A stretch of DNA of 64,000 bases, taken from positions 208,863-272,862 of the forward strand of contig JADNRV010000065.1 in the NCBI GenBank assembly GCA_015499995.1, in the 5' to 3' direction. Of the stretch, positions 45,185 to 55,935 are shown piece after piece. Origin of the DNA: Flammula alnicola (lineage: Eukaryota > Basidiomycota > Agaricomycetes > Agaricales > Strophariaceae). The number at the start of each line of letters is the position of its first letter. The first letter of the stretch is position 1. Under the pieces are notes generated by a model, which saw only the letters and a program-made list of their open reading frames with translations, searched no databases and was not told the DNA's origin. Made by a program: the position numbers and the translations under genes.

Positions 45185-46279
45185 AATAGCACTTAAAGTA
45201 GGGTTACATAGGTACACAATATATACATCACACAAATCTTTCCAAAATGGAATTTTTTATTCTAAATTCCACAGGAATCCACAGGAATCCACAGGAATTT
45301 AGGACATCTTTTGAAAATAACACCTTTTATAGCAACTTTCAGGAATTCCTGTGAATTCCGGTCTGCATTCCTCCGGAATCCTGTCCATTCCTCCGGATTC
45401 CGGTCCATTCCTCCGGAATCCGGTCATTCCGGGAGGAATCAGTGGAGGAATGAAAAGTATTGCGATTTTTATGAGGATATTGGAGTCGGTTGCAACGTCT
45501 GCAAAACAACTCAAGGAGATGACTCCAGCTCGGGTAGTAAAAAAGGCGAAGGTAGGTTTCGAAATATGAGTTATAGACCCCCGTTGACAAGTTTACTTAG
45601 GTCATTACCTCCAGTGCTCTCACTCTCCTTGGCGAATATAGCTACAGCAATAATTGGGCAAAGAAAGCCATCGGCTTGTACCTCTACAGCATTGGCTCAC
45701 AGCGTCAGCCACTATCTGTCATGTCCCATGTTGGTCTCTCTGAAAGCTACAATACGATTACCGGAAAGGAATACCATGCAAAGAAGGACGACAAAGAAGA
45801 TGAAGATGGCACTGCTCCAGCATCGTCAAGAGGCTCAAGGAAAGGAGGAAGTCTCCGGCGGCTCTCAGCATCGATGCTCGACATGGCTCGCGTTGTCGCC
45901 TCAAAAGGGCTCTTTGCAACATCCTACGACAATATTAATATGGTGTTCCGAGCTGCTGAACAAATCGTTGGGCGGACAGGTACGTTTCTTGATATTTGGG
46001 AAGAAACTAAAGTAACTGAAATTAAAAACAGATGCTCAAGAGAATGGAACGTGCTCTACCATCTGGCCGCTCTTCAAGGCTGCCCTTTGTGATATGCACA
46101 CGAAGGACTTGGAGGACTCATTTGACAAGGCACCCCTGCTATCTATATTCGACATTCTTTTGACCTCGAAAGAATCAGAATGTTTGAGGAAAAATCTCAT
46201 CCATTGCATCTTGCGGATCATCATTACCCATGGTGGTGAAATGTTCAAGAAGTTTCATGCCGATCACCTAATGCTGACA

Positions 46280-46388
46280 GTGATGTGCACATGCCTACTC
46301 TAGTAGAGTATTTAGGCATGTGCACATCACACTCTGAGCAGAGCACTCTAATGTGCACACGAATGCCTAATCATGTGCACATTAGAGT
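46280..46388. repeat. Twin hairpins at the truncated end of the DUF6589-like gene
   Basis: First hairpin: 17-base perfect arms gtgatgtgcacatgcct (46280-46296) and 46314-46330, the loop itself palindromic (ctctagtagag). Second: 15-base perfect arms actctaatgtgcaca (46345-46359) and 46374-46388. Both share the tgtgcaca core. They mark the point where coding similarity ends and may be the terminus of an element extending right. Confidence 0.85.
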
Positions 46389-46668
46389 CAGCTCAGCACA
46401 TGCTCAAGGCCATACAAGCCGTGCCGGCATATCCAAGGCATGCCTGCCGGCCTCTTGGTGCGCTTGTGGCGTGCATCCACACGCGCCTCCACACGCGCCT
46501 TGTGCGCGCTCAGGTGCGCCCATTCCCATATTTGTCAGCCCCCGCCGTTCCTCCAAGGGGCAACCGCCACATACCATTCTGGGTAATGTACTTAGTAGCT
46601 AGATCCAGTAAATCATTAAACCGCGTAATAAGCATCAATAAAATGTAATGCTTGTATTTCTAAGGATA

Positions 46669-49600
46669 TTACAGTGCATCTACAGATATAGACCCGAGGG
46701 GTGCATTATGCTCAGCCTCATCTTGAAGCGGTGACACCTCGTCATCCTCACCATCGTCCTCCTCCCTCATGCTACTACTACGTGGAACAATATCACAGCG
46801 ACCTTCAGACTGTACATACTTTGCGACATTGCACCAGAGCATGCCACAGTGATGCGCCATCATCAAGAATTGCTCCTGCTGGTTGAGCGCAAATGCGACC
46901 CGTCCTGCGTCGAACAGTGGGTCCGCCGGCACATTTGGAAGACACCAGCTAGCCAGATCCGCGGCGCGCTTAGACCAAGTTGCGGCACGATGGAGGAGGA
47001 ACTGTTGAACGCGCCGCATCTCCTCCTGCAGCAGTTCGACTTCCTCCCTCCATCGGTCTTGCCGTGCTCTGCTCTTACACCACTCCACGCGGAGAACTAA
47101 AGGTGTAACATGTAGATATCAGTATAATCTGTCAGAAATTTCGAAGCATACACGCACTATCGTGGAGCGCCCCATCGCCGTGCATCTGCTCGCCAACCCC
47201 CACATGCCTCCATATCCACGACAACATTCTATGACCCTCCGATGCGACCTCCTTCTCCGTCCCCCCTGGCTTCCTCCTTTGCTTCTTCCTCGCCTTCTCT
47301 GAGTCGTCATCTTCAGCCGCTGCTGCATGGATGTCACCCTTCTTCAGTTCTGGAACAAGGTTCTCCCACCCCTCAACCCCTAATCGAGGCGCCAATCCAT
47401 CCAGCGCAGATCGCGCTGCACAGTATCGGTTTGCCGCAGCGTTGACCTTGGCCTGACACCTCACGACAATGGTATTCGCTCGAGTATTTGCCACTTGGCC
47501 ACGCTGAAACCGCGCCTTGTCGATGAGGACATAGGATCGAAGGCGGAGACCCTCGCGAAGATCGTCAAGCGCATCGGAGGCCTGTGCTTGGCGCAATTTC
47601 CATTCAATACTGAGCAGGCGCATGTCGCATGGAGTCGTGGAGGTCAGGGAGGAGGGAAGTCTGAGGAGCACCTCATGCGCGGGGATTTCCAGTTGTTCAT
47701 CCATAGCGTCATGGGCACGAGCACGAACCATTCGTAGGCTGGGAATATACATGTGTTGAACCTCAATCCAGGCCTCGATCTTCCTCTTGAGTGTTGACAT
47801 ACGAAGCTTGAGGTTTGTCTTCTGTTTATCGGTAGCAGTAGTTGAGCTCAGACTTGCAGCGGTCATCGCCGTCTGACGTCTAGGATGTATGTTTAAATTG
47901 ATATCTTATTGAATAACATAACTAGAGACTTACTGGCTCTCCTCAAGGTCAATGCCCATAGAAATAAGGTGGCTGGCCGATATTTCCTCGTGCATTACAT
48001 ATGCGACACCCAATGATGCGTCTGCATGTTCCTCGTCAGCAAGCTGAAGACGAACTGCATTTTGAGACAGCGCTAGACAGGCTCGTTATAAATAAAAGAA
48101 TAAACCATACATTAGTCTGGTAACACACCTTTAACACGAGTTTCCATTGGATTAGGAAGGCTGGTATCCTTCTCCCAGGCAGATAGCTCCACCTCCCATA
48201 GCGAAACATCCTCAGTGGGGAGCCTTTCTGTCAGCGCCTTGTGCAGCTCCCTATGCTCGACCATCTCAGGTACCGCATCTGTAATTCGCTTCAGGAGTAT
48301 CGTCGCTAGAAATTTAAATGATCAGTTTCATTAAAATGTGCATAGAGGTGAATAACGCACCGAGCTTCACCGTCTTCTTCCAGTTCCAGTCTCCGAAATG
48401 GTCATCGAGAGTATCACGGCGGGCCCCCGGCCCCATTTCCCGAGTGCTTGAAGCAATGGGATTGATGTGAGCCCATCCACGTTCAACGCCTTCGCCATCT
48501 GTTCGCCCAACTTTGGGATTGAAATTGAACGAATACTTGGTCTGGCATTTCAGGACATGAGCGGGAAGATGGAATTTGGGGACCAGGAATCGATACGAGG
48601 TAGAGCTGTCGTGATTAACGCGCATCCAGGATGGGTAGATTTTGAGGCGTTCCCAGAGGTTGATGCTCCATTGGCAGGCGATATCATATGATATCACGAC
48701 CTCGACCAGCTCCTCGAGCTCCACGCTTGAGCAAAAGAGATAATCCATATTCACGTAGCTAAAAATAGATGCATTAGCAAACTTGTTCTATAAATATAAA
48801 TGTCGTAGATCACACACCGTTCGCCCTTCTGGAGATCTCCAACAGAGCTTGGGCGCTTCATATCGTGCCGAGTACAATCCACAGTCCCAGCCCCAGATGC
48901 TGCCAGCCCATCCTTTCCCCTCTCTTTGTTGACAGCATTGTGATTGGAGCAAGTGCTGGGCTATTGTAGCGTTCATCAGAGGCGGCGACCATGAAAGAAA
49001 TAAATCGGTACTCACCTCCTGTATTATGAGGGTTCCAAAAGTGTTTAAAAACTCCTTGAATTCACTCTCATGGACAAAGTATGCCCATCCATTGCTCAAG
49101 CTAGGATCCGAGGCATTATTGCTCACCATCTTCCGCTTCAATCGGAAGTTGGCATCCATTCCAAGGAAAAGAGTGTAGAGAAATCTAGAATGAGACATCA
49201 GTGACAATAGATAATGAGATTCAATCATTCACACCTTTTTTCGGGGGGTGCATCCCTCCAATCGCTCTCCAGGTTTACTCCGGGATGAGGACATGCGGGA
49301 CAGAGCACGGCACATTCGCGTTGGCGCGTACCAGCTGCCCCAGAAGACTCGTGTCCACGTCCAGACCGCTTGAGCATCTTGATATTCCGGTACTGCCGGA
49401 CCATTCTCATGAACGCACGGTAGCGATCCTAATCAAGGCAGTTAGATAGATACTAAAGCGGCCCACTGGAATGAAATAGTATCTCACGGGAATTGTGGTC
49501 GTCCCTATATTGTCTGAAAGTCTTGCCAAAGACTGATAATACTCGAACGCAGATGCCTTGGATTCAAAGGATAGAATTTGAAAGGTATTGAGAACCCGCA

Positions 49601-50515
49601 GAGTGGCGGCTGAGCGAGGAAATCCGACGGTGGATGGGTACCAGCCAAAGCGAAGCAGTTGGACGAAATGGGGTGGAGGGGTACCACAGCCACAGTAGTT
49701 CAGCGTAACTTCATGTATGCCATTCGTCTCTATGACAGTAAATGTGTTGTGGGAAGAGCGGACAGGGAAGTGGCAGGATTCGCCCAGCGGATGGCCGAGC
49801 TGGAAGCAGAAGCCTAGTGACTTGAAGCTAGTCTTTGCGAAGTACCCTTCTTCCCGCCAGACCTGTTACCACAAGGTAAGACATCCACATATGACATCAA
49901 GCAGGCAAACTGACCTCGATCCGGTGCAAGCCATTCTGAAAGTGCCTGCGAAGAAGACAGCCAGAGCAGTACAGCTCACGGCCATCACAGTCAATGCACC
50001 GGTAAACCTGCGCGCCAGTATCACCACAGTCACGGCAGGTAGGCGTTAAAGTGCCACGGCTCTCTAATCGTAGGAACTCGGCGAGAAAGACTTCGCGATC
50101 GAGAAGCCACTGCCGCATAGGAAAGTCCTGCCAGAACATTATTAAATTTTGTAATAGACAACAAGACTGTACATACCCCTTTGCGCTGTTTGCGAGTAGA
50201 TGATTTTGGAATGCTGGTTTCTTCCAGAAACTCTGCGTATGCTGGATCGATTGCATCGTCGACATTTGCCTCCCAAATTGGGGCAGAGGATGGGTAAATT
50301 GGGTCATATGGGTCATCCAATGCCGCGAAGTCGCCTGCATCAGTCAAATCGTCCAGCTCCACTTTACGGGAACGGTACCCCATTTGCCCGCTAGGCAGCA
50401 TGCTGAAGGATGTCGAAAGGATAGGAGTGGATGCAGGCACAGGGGGATCAGGCTCGTCCGCGATGGAAATCATGCAGCCATTGGGTGAGCGTTGGCGGCG
50501 CCGTCGTTTCGACAT
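46669..50515 (-). CDS. KDZ transposase with CxC zinc cluster (intact, 11 exons)
   Basis: Exons (minus): 50515-50177, 50127-49915, 49862-49488, 49428-49235, 49184-49016, 48960-48818, 48758-48361, 48305-48129, 48072-47934, 47879-47158 and 47096-46669; the sum is exactly 1099 codons. Order of motifs: a basic start MSKRRRRQRSPNG; a cysteine cluster CRDCGDTGAQVYRCIDCDGR, CSGC and HRIE (CxC domain); CAVLCPACPHPG; the KDZ signature MDANFRLKRK with the first catalytic Asp; DLQKGERYVNMDYLF; SYDIACQW with the second Asp; FLVPKFHLPAHV; VGRTDGEGVERGWA with the catalytic Glu; and MGPGARRDTLDDHFGDWNW. The C-terminal third is coiled-coil-like with an LRVEWCKSRARQDRW segment. No stop or frame break was found. 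It would excise and reinsert the surrounding element. The start at 50515 gives a basic N-terminus; an upstream Met at 50584 is less likely. Confidence 0.9.
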
Positions 50516-51491
50516 GTCAAGATAGTATTCTGTAACAGTATGAACAAATTCTACATAGGCAGTACATGGAATATTATGCACCATGAGCTCACTGTGGGTT
50601 CTGTGGTGGCAAGATCTCCAGATTTCTGCCGGATCGGTTCATTTCAATGCCATACGCAACATTTGCTGTTGAATTTTCCTGGTGTCGCGGCCCACGTTCG
50701 TGCGAAATTACATTACCCTCCCCTCGTTTGACCTTTTGCAATGCAGAAGTGCCGCAAAGATCGTGTGATTGCATGCAAAGCGCTTATTCAACCATTATCC
50801 GTGTTTGCTCCATGCGTGCATGTATTCAAACCTGGCGACCCGATCATTATGTACGGATGCAGTAGATTAAACTGTAAAACCTTGTTCCATCATTGGTGCC
50901 TGATCGTCGTGATGGCACAGACGTCAGTTGTGGGTCCATGTCCACCGACACGCTCACTCGACGCAGGGTAGCTAGCTCATAGCTGTATGCAGTTCAACAG
51001 AACCACAGAAATTTCTTAGGAGATACTACTTGTGGGCATGTCTCAAGTGCTCTGAATACATACATATGCGCGATGCGTGAATTTCAAACAATGAATTTCA
51101 ACGCATCTGCGTGACTAATACATATGCGCGATGCGCGAATTTCCAACAATGAATTTCAACGCATCTGCGAGACTTCAGTATTGCAAAAAGCTTCTGGATT
51201 TTTTTTTCCAGGTGCACGTTTGCTCATGAATACATTACCCCCCCCCTGTTCGACCTTTTGAGATGCGGCAAAAGGAATTCCAGCTCGGTCAGGAATATAT
51301 TACCCGCCCCCTCATTCGACTTTTTGGGACGCGGTGCCGGCAAAACTCAGCCGTGCCCTTATTCAACCGCTATCTGCGTTGCTCGATGCATGCGGGAACA
51401 TGCGGCGGCGGCCAGCATATTCTGAATGTGGCGATGCTCATGATAACAGAGCTGCATTGAGGAAATACGCCTAATACGCTAATACATTTGA
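50516..51491. other. Spacer between transposase and TET/JBP genes, with direct repeats
   Basis: Contains two 58-base tandem units (51061-51118, 51119-51176; starting tacatatgcgcgatgcg), each holding gaatttc and acgcatctgcg. A diverged ~110-base direct repeat (50700-50825 and 51290-51400) shares cattaccc.cccctc, ttcgac(c/t)tttt and cttattcaacc. No gene. It holds the promoter of the transposase gene; the repeats may be binding sites or element ends. Confidence 0.5.
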
Positions 51492-53244
51492 CTAGGTTGT
51501 ACGGAAAGTATTTCTACCAAAAATAAAGGCACGATCATCGGGGAGACTGGCTGCAGTCGAAAAAAGTTGCAGCGCAGCCTCGGTCCGATCTTCTAACTTA
51601 CCGTCGATGAGTTTCTTCTGCGCCCTACCTGCCGCGGTCAATTTGAGAGTGGTTCCAGTTTGGAACCCATAGTCTACCCATCGAAACAAACCGCCTGAGC
51701 AGTATTGCGTCATGGACATCCGCTGCACTCCCTCTCCAACGACCGGGGTGTTCCCATGCCGAAGCACACTGGACGGGATCAAGATAGTGGCACCAGGGGG
51801 GAACTCGATCACCAGGCCGAGGTCAAAAAGGACCATATGACCGCCGAGAGTTGGATCGAAATTGCCAAGTGCAGTGATGGCACAGAGGCCGTAGGCGACA
51901 TTGTTGTAATCCGTGTGATCAACCGTTATCGTTCCAGGCCCAAGGTTGAACGTACAAGCTGGGAAGATGCTGCATGTAGGGAAGTTGGGGCGCAGATGTG
52001 GGGAGTGGTCATAGAGCCGCGAGAGATAGGATCGATATACGTTGTAGAGCTTCGGCGCATAGAATGCAAATGCACCTGTAGAGTTAGAATGGCAGTTAGC
52101 AATTATAGGCCCGAAGATTCTCAAATGAAACTTACCACTCTGGAAGCCGGCTATGCGCTTGATGTCGTTGTGCTGGCAGAGAGATTGAATGATGGCTTTA
52201 AGTCTCCCAGGAATGCCCAGATTACCCGGTTGCTGGAATAGAGTTGTTAGTAGAGAGAATATTAAATATCGTATGAATAGATGCACCACAGAGCCACCAC
52301 CAAATGATACTCCGGTCGGAATCGCGTAATAATTGCCTCGACGGTGGTTGAAAGGGTCCTTGCTCGCCGACGGTGCAAAAGCTCCATTCCGCTTGCCTTC
52401 GACGCGCGCCTGGGTCATAGCAGATGCGGCCTTCCTCACAGAAGGCATCCACGTCGGATCTTTGGGCCGGGCCACGAGGAAAACCAGGCCGTGACCGTCC
52501 ATGTCAGTGTACGTCTGGGATGACCTGAAAATAAATTAGTCTGATATCCGTAAGAAATAGAATTGAATACGCACTCTCCGTCCCACGGAACACGCTCCAT
52601 GTTCAACGCCATGAGCTCATCCAGCGTCCAAGTCCTAGGCTGGCGTTCAGCTTCCACCTTCACAGCGCGACGCCCAATCCAATTACCGGCAGGAAGGTTG
52701 CGAGATTCGAGGGACACCTTCTTTGCAGGGATATCACGATAGCGCGTGAGGGCGTGAGCCTTGGACGGTGAGCAGGGATGGAAACGGTAGGTGCGGCAAG
52801 CTTCCGGCGTGCTTTGGATCGATCCTTGGCACGCGCTTTCTCGATCTTCCCCGGTTGTGCAATGGTGTATGGGCGAGCTGGGATTGGAGCTGATGCAGAG
52901 GCGAGGCGAGCAGATTGTCGAGGGATGGGACTGGATGAGAGTCGACGTTGGGATAAACGCGCAGATTGTCGGTGCGGAAAGGGCGTCCTCAAAGGGTGTA
53001 TCCTCGTTGTCACCCACATCGCGATCAGAGCGAAGTTCGGCGACTTCCAAGGCGTTTCGAAAGAGGGGGGCCATGAGCACTTTGAACGCCGTGCACTTGT
53101 TGAGGCCGATCGAGGATGCGTCACATATTCCAAGGACATAGTCCCCGAATGAAGTCCCACTGCGCGTCTGGACATATCAATTAGAAACCGAGTAAGTGAG
53201 GAGGGCCAAAGGGAACTTACCACACGACGGATTGGAGTTTCCAT
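51492..53244 (-). CDS. TET/JBP-family 2OG-Fe(II) dioxygenase
   Basis: Exons (minus): 53244-53221, 53167-52575, 52524-52290, 52232-52136 and 52075-51492; sum exactly 511 codons (510 aa). The catalytic double-stranded beta-helix is in the last exon: HTD in TITVDHTDYNNVAYGLC supplies the first metal-binding His and Asp; the stretch ALGNFDPTLGGHMVLFDLGL follows; distal His in VLRHGN; and the 2-oxoglutarate-binding Arg in GVQRMSMTQY, then GGLFRWVDYGF. This is the fungal TET/JBP pattern; such enzymes oxidise 5-methylcytosine in DNA. The Ser/Thr/Pro-rich N-terminal ~130 residues look disordered. Both introns inside the 3' half have lengths divisible by three and are open. It is collinear with, and upstream of, the KDZ transposase gene; a link between the two has been described in basidiomycetes. 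Confidence 0.87.
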
Positions 53245-53353
53245 ATTGCAAATGCACTATACACACTAGTGCGGTGTTCGTCGCCAACTGTAAGGGCGTA
53301 TAATCACGTTAGTCAATGCATAAAACACAGAGTAGCAACTGCAAAAACTGCGG

Positions 53354-53552
53354 CCAGGGTGTCTGGGTGGACTCGCCTGCACCGCGGAACGAATGACGGG
53401 GAAACGCCGGCAGGGTGTCTGGGTAGACTGCCGCCCCAGAACGAAAGACGGAACGCAGGTGCACGGGCAGGGTGTCTGGTGGACGCCTGCACGCGGATGA
53501 AATACGAAGCACGGTGCAGGCAGGGTGTCTGGGTGGACTCGCCTGCACCGTG
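53354..53552. repeat. ~56-bp minisatellite, 4 copies
   Basis: Four diverged copies around cagggtgtctgggtggactc at ~53354, 53410, 53467 and 53520, upstream of the TET/JBP start codon. Confidence 0.85.
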
Positions 53553-54595
53553 TACTCACATGAATGGCCCTTGAGTGACGACGTTGGAAAGTTGTGGGGG
53601 GAGGGAATAAAAAAAAGCAAAACGCCCACCTTATACCAGAGATCGAGGGCCCCTAGCGAAAATATGATACCCGCACCTACGGGTCAGGCATCATCCGCGG
53701 GTGCCAAAACCGGTGCGGGCTGGGTTGGGGGTATGGTATTGAGGACGGCATGCGAGGGTGCGTGGGGCACTTGCTGCGCAGATATCGGGTTGGGAGGGGC
53801 GGTCGTTGTGCGTTAACTGGCCAGGGGTGGTCGGTATGCCTTAGGGGGGTGCAGTGCAGCAGAGTGTGCAAGGCGATGGGCGGTATTCGTCCATTGGCGG
53901 TGGTGATGCTGTGCGTACAAGTTAACACTGGAAATCACGAAGAAAATCGTTCGTTGACATACCTGGCGGGCCTCCCATTGCATGGGTCCCCCCTTCTGTA
54001 CTCCAAGTCCCCGTGAATCCGTCATCGTCGAATGAAAACCCCGCCACACCCATGTCTGACGGAGGGGAAGGGCTCACACTGCACATGTCGTCGACGTTGG
54101 AGGTCCACGGCGCGCGTGTTAGTCTGAGCGGTTCAGGTTTGCTGAGTGCGGTACAACGTTGGGAGCCGTGCCGGTTTGAAACCCATGTCGTTCACGCGGG
54201 AGGCTCACATTCCTCTTTTGGTAAATGTGATGATCGCCCCTTTTGGACGATCAAGATTCACATTGACGATCTGCCAAATATAGTAATATGGCCTAGCGCC
54301 TGTGCCTACGGCTCGCATACGGTCGCATATGGGTCGCATATGGTCGCATACGGGTCGCATACGAGTCGGACCACTGTAGATGGTCGCATATCAGTCGCAT
54401 ACACCTCTTATTTTGTCAACCGTGTGCGCTCTGCTGCGTTATATTAAATATACAAGATATACCATAGTTGAGTAATGTACTAGCTACAATTAGATAGTGT
54501 TTGGGAAGCTCAGAGAATCTATTGCATGTCGGTAATAAATAGATCAGTACATGCAACTAAACATATATATTTAACATACTACACTCAGTACCACC
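53553..54595. other. No gene; tcgcata array at 54312-54402
   Basis: GC-rich sequence with no supportable coding exon. 54312-54402 holds seven copies of tcgcata in (g)ggtcgcata(t/c)-type units of 10-12 bases. It lies between the TET/JBP gene and the start of the next host gene. Confidence 0.5.
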
Positions 54596-54773
54596 ATGAC
54601 CAAGAAATCTGGCAAGGATGGTTTGACCAAGCATCAACGTTATTATCAACGGTGAGCAGTGATATATTTGATTATATCACTTCTCTAGATATTCACTGTA
54701 AATACAGGCATCGAGATACAGTAAACGGGAAGAACGCAAAGCGCAATAAGGAGAGACGGGTCAAACGGTGCGG
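54596..54773 (+). pseudogene. 5' end of a host gene cut by the gypsy insertion
   Basis: Exon 1, 54596-54651, reads MTKKSGKDGLTKHQRYYQ. An intron, 54652-54707, has consensus ends. Exon 2 (RHRDTVNGKNAKRNKERRVK) runs into the gypsy LTR at 54774. The basic Y..RHRDxVNxKxxxR pattern is seen at the start of several uncharacterised agaricomycete proteins. Beyond the element, sequence resumes at 63963 and the window ends 38 bases later, so the rest is not visible. Confidence 0.5.
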
Positions 54774-55798
54774 TGTGGAGGAGATGGATAGCGCGCTCGT
54801 AGAAACAGCGGGCAAGTCCGAATTCCCACGTGATGCCGATCAAGCCGTGCACACTACCGCGCGACCATCGATTTGAATACCCCGCGTAGCATACCCTTTT
54901 CTCCCCATTTCAAACACTTCATACACTCATTACATGATCCTTTTTCATCTCCGAAAACCCCCGTACTCTCACCTCTCTTCGTTACTCCACAGACACCGTA
55001 TTTCACACGCAATGGCCGTGAGAACGCGCCTCGGCAAGCCCCGTTTTGCGCTCAAGGTGTACCGCGGTCTGCCTCGACGAAAGAACAACTTCAAGTACGA
55101 TCTACACCGATGGAAGGATGGGAAACCAAGCCAAGAGGAACCATACGGCTGGTAGGAGGTCCTATTTGCAAATTCTATTCCGTTTTATTCCATTTTATCT
55201 TGTTTCATCTTGATTCTCGATCACTTCCGCATCTCTTTCTCTTTTCAAATAGCCGACACCGAGTGCAACGAGACGACACGCTGTACGCAGGAGGACGCCC
55301 CGCCCTAACGTGCGACGAGCAGCGGACACGGTCTGGTCCACCGTGGAAGATTGTATGTCCCTTGAGCAAGGATGTACAGTTCACTCGCGCCCGCACCAAG
55401 CCTCAATCTTGCCTCCTATCCTGCGTGCGGCCGAAATATCGTTGCACAAGGTCGAAGACCCTTTTTCTTTTTCAAATGGACAATCTAGCACATGCGTAGT
55501 ATATTTGATTTGATTTCTTGGGCCTGGCGACGCAAGAGTACGCGTGCGCCAGGAAAATCTCTATATACCCGCGTTTGTAAACTTAGGAGTCCTTAGTCAA
55601 TCTACCCCCACTTTGATTCGGAAAACACTACGAGGAGCACGAGCTATTGAGCAAGAGCATCGAGCAGAGCGCGCCGTGACATTCGCTATCTACACAACTT
55701 CTCAAATACCCCGTACTTAGGCGCCCATCAGCGCCGCTCTCTCTTCTCTTTTCGACGACCTCAATCCAACCTACCTGGAAAAGATCAGCTCTTCCACA
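54774..55798 (+). repeat. gypsy 5' LTR
   Basis: 1025 bp, TG...CA ends. Contains a plausible start region around 55560 (ctatatacccgcg). The short open frames inside, repeated in the other LTR, are not genes. Confidence 0.93.
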
Positions 55799-55935
55799 GT
55801 AGCTATCGAGACTGGATCAAAGGTTTTCCGTCGAAAACAACCACTGCTGAGTCCCTGAATTTCGATTTTTTCCCACTTTCCATTCTGTCTACACTTCTCT
55901 CCCAACTTCCCTTCTTCCCTGTCGAAGCTTACAAC

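Larger units (their letters stand above)
39687..45449 (+). mobile_element. KDZ DNA transposon (5.76 kb) with CxC5/CxC6-type transposase
   Basis: Perfect 16-base inverted ends tcctccactgattcct (39687-39702, 45434-45449), followed inward on both sides by clusters of ccggaat/attccgg motifs (39703-39860, 45358-45430), typical of subterminal binding sites. It carries a spliced plus-strand gene or pair of genes (40120-45042). It interrupts a DUF6589-like gene. I could not find a clear target duplication, perhaps because the flanks have changed. Confidence 0.8.
38906..46275 (+). pseudogene. DUF6589-like protein gene, split and truncated
   Basis: N-terminal part 38906-39686: a Ser/Pro-rich stretch, then TAQRTALSHQKGQVKHAVTM and a predicted coiled coil. 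A TGA at 39494-39496 interrupts it in frame (DTT*EQVREWAVDY). The coding sense stops at 39686, where a KDZ element begins, and resumes after 45449 (MRILESVATSAKQLKEM). Exons after that contain SQRQPLSVMSHVGLSESYNT, SYDNINMVFRAAEQIVG and LIHCILRIIITHGGEMFKKF. The YDNIN..EQ and HxxLRIIxxHGG patterns are those I associate with the agaricomycete DUF6589 family. The sequence ends at ~46275, where twin hairpins begin. Three separate lesions make it a pseudogene. Confidence 0.65.

Noticed and set aside
46280..46388. Helitron 3' end
   Set aside because: Hairpins are present but no CTRR end at the right distance and no Rep-helicase gene in the window; the RecQ-like gene is not a Helitron helicase.
54873..55513. 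Small proteins in the gypsy LTRs
   Set aside because: The same frames recur in both LTRs and have no domains; LTR sequence, not genes.
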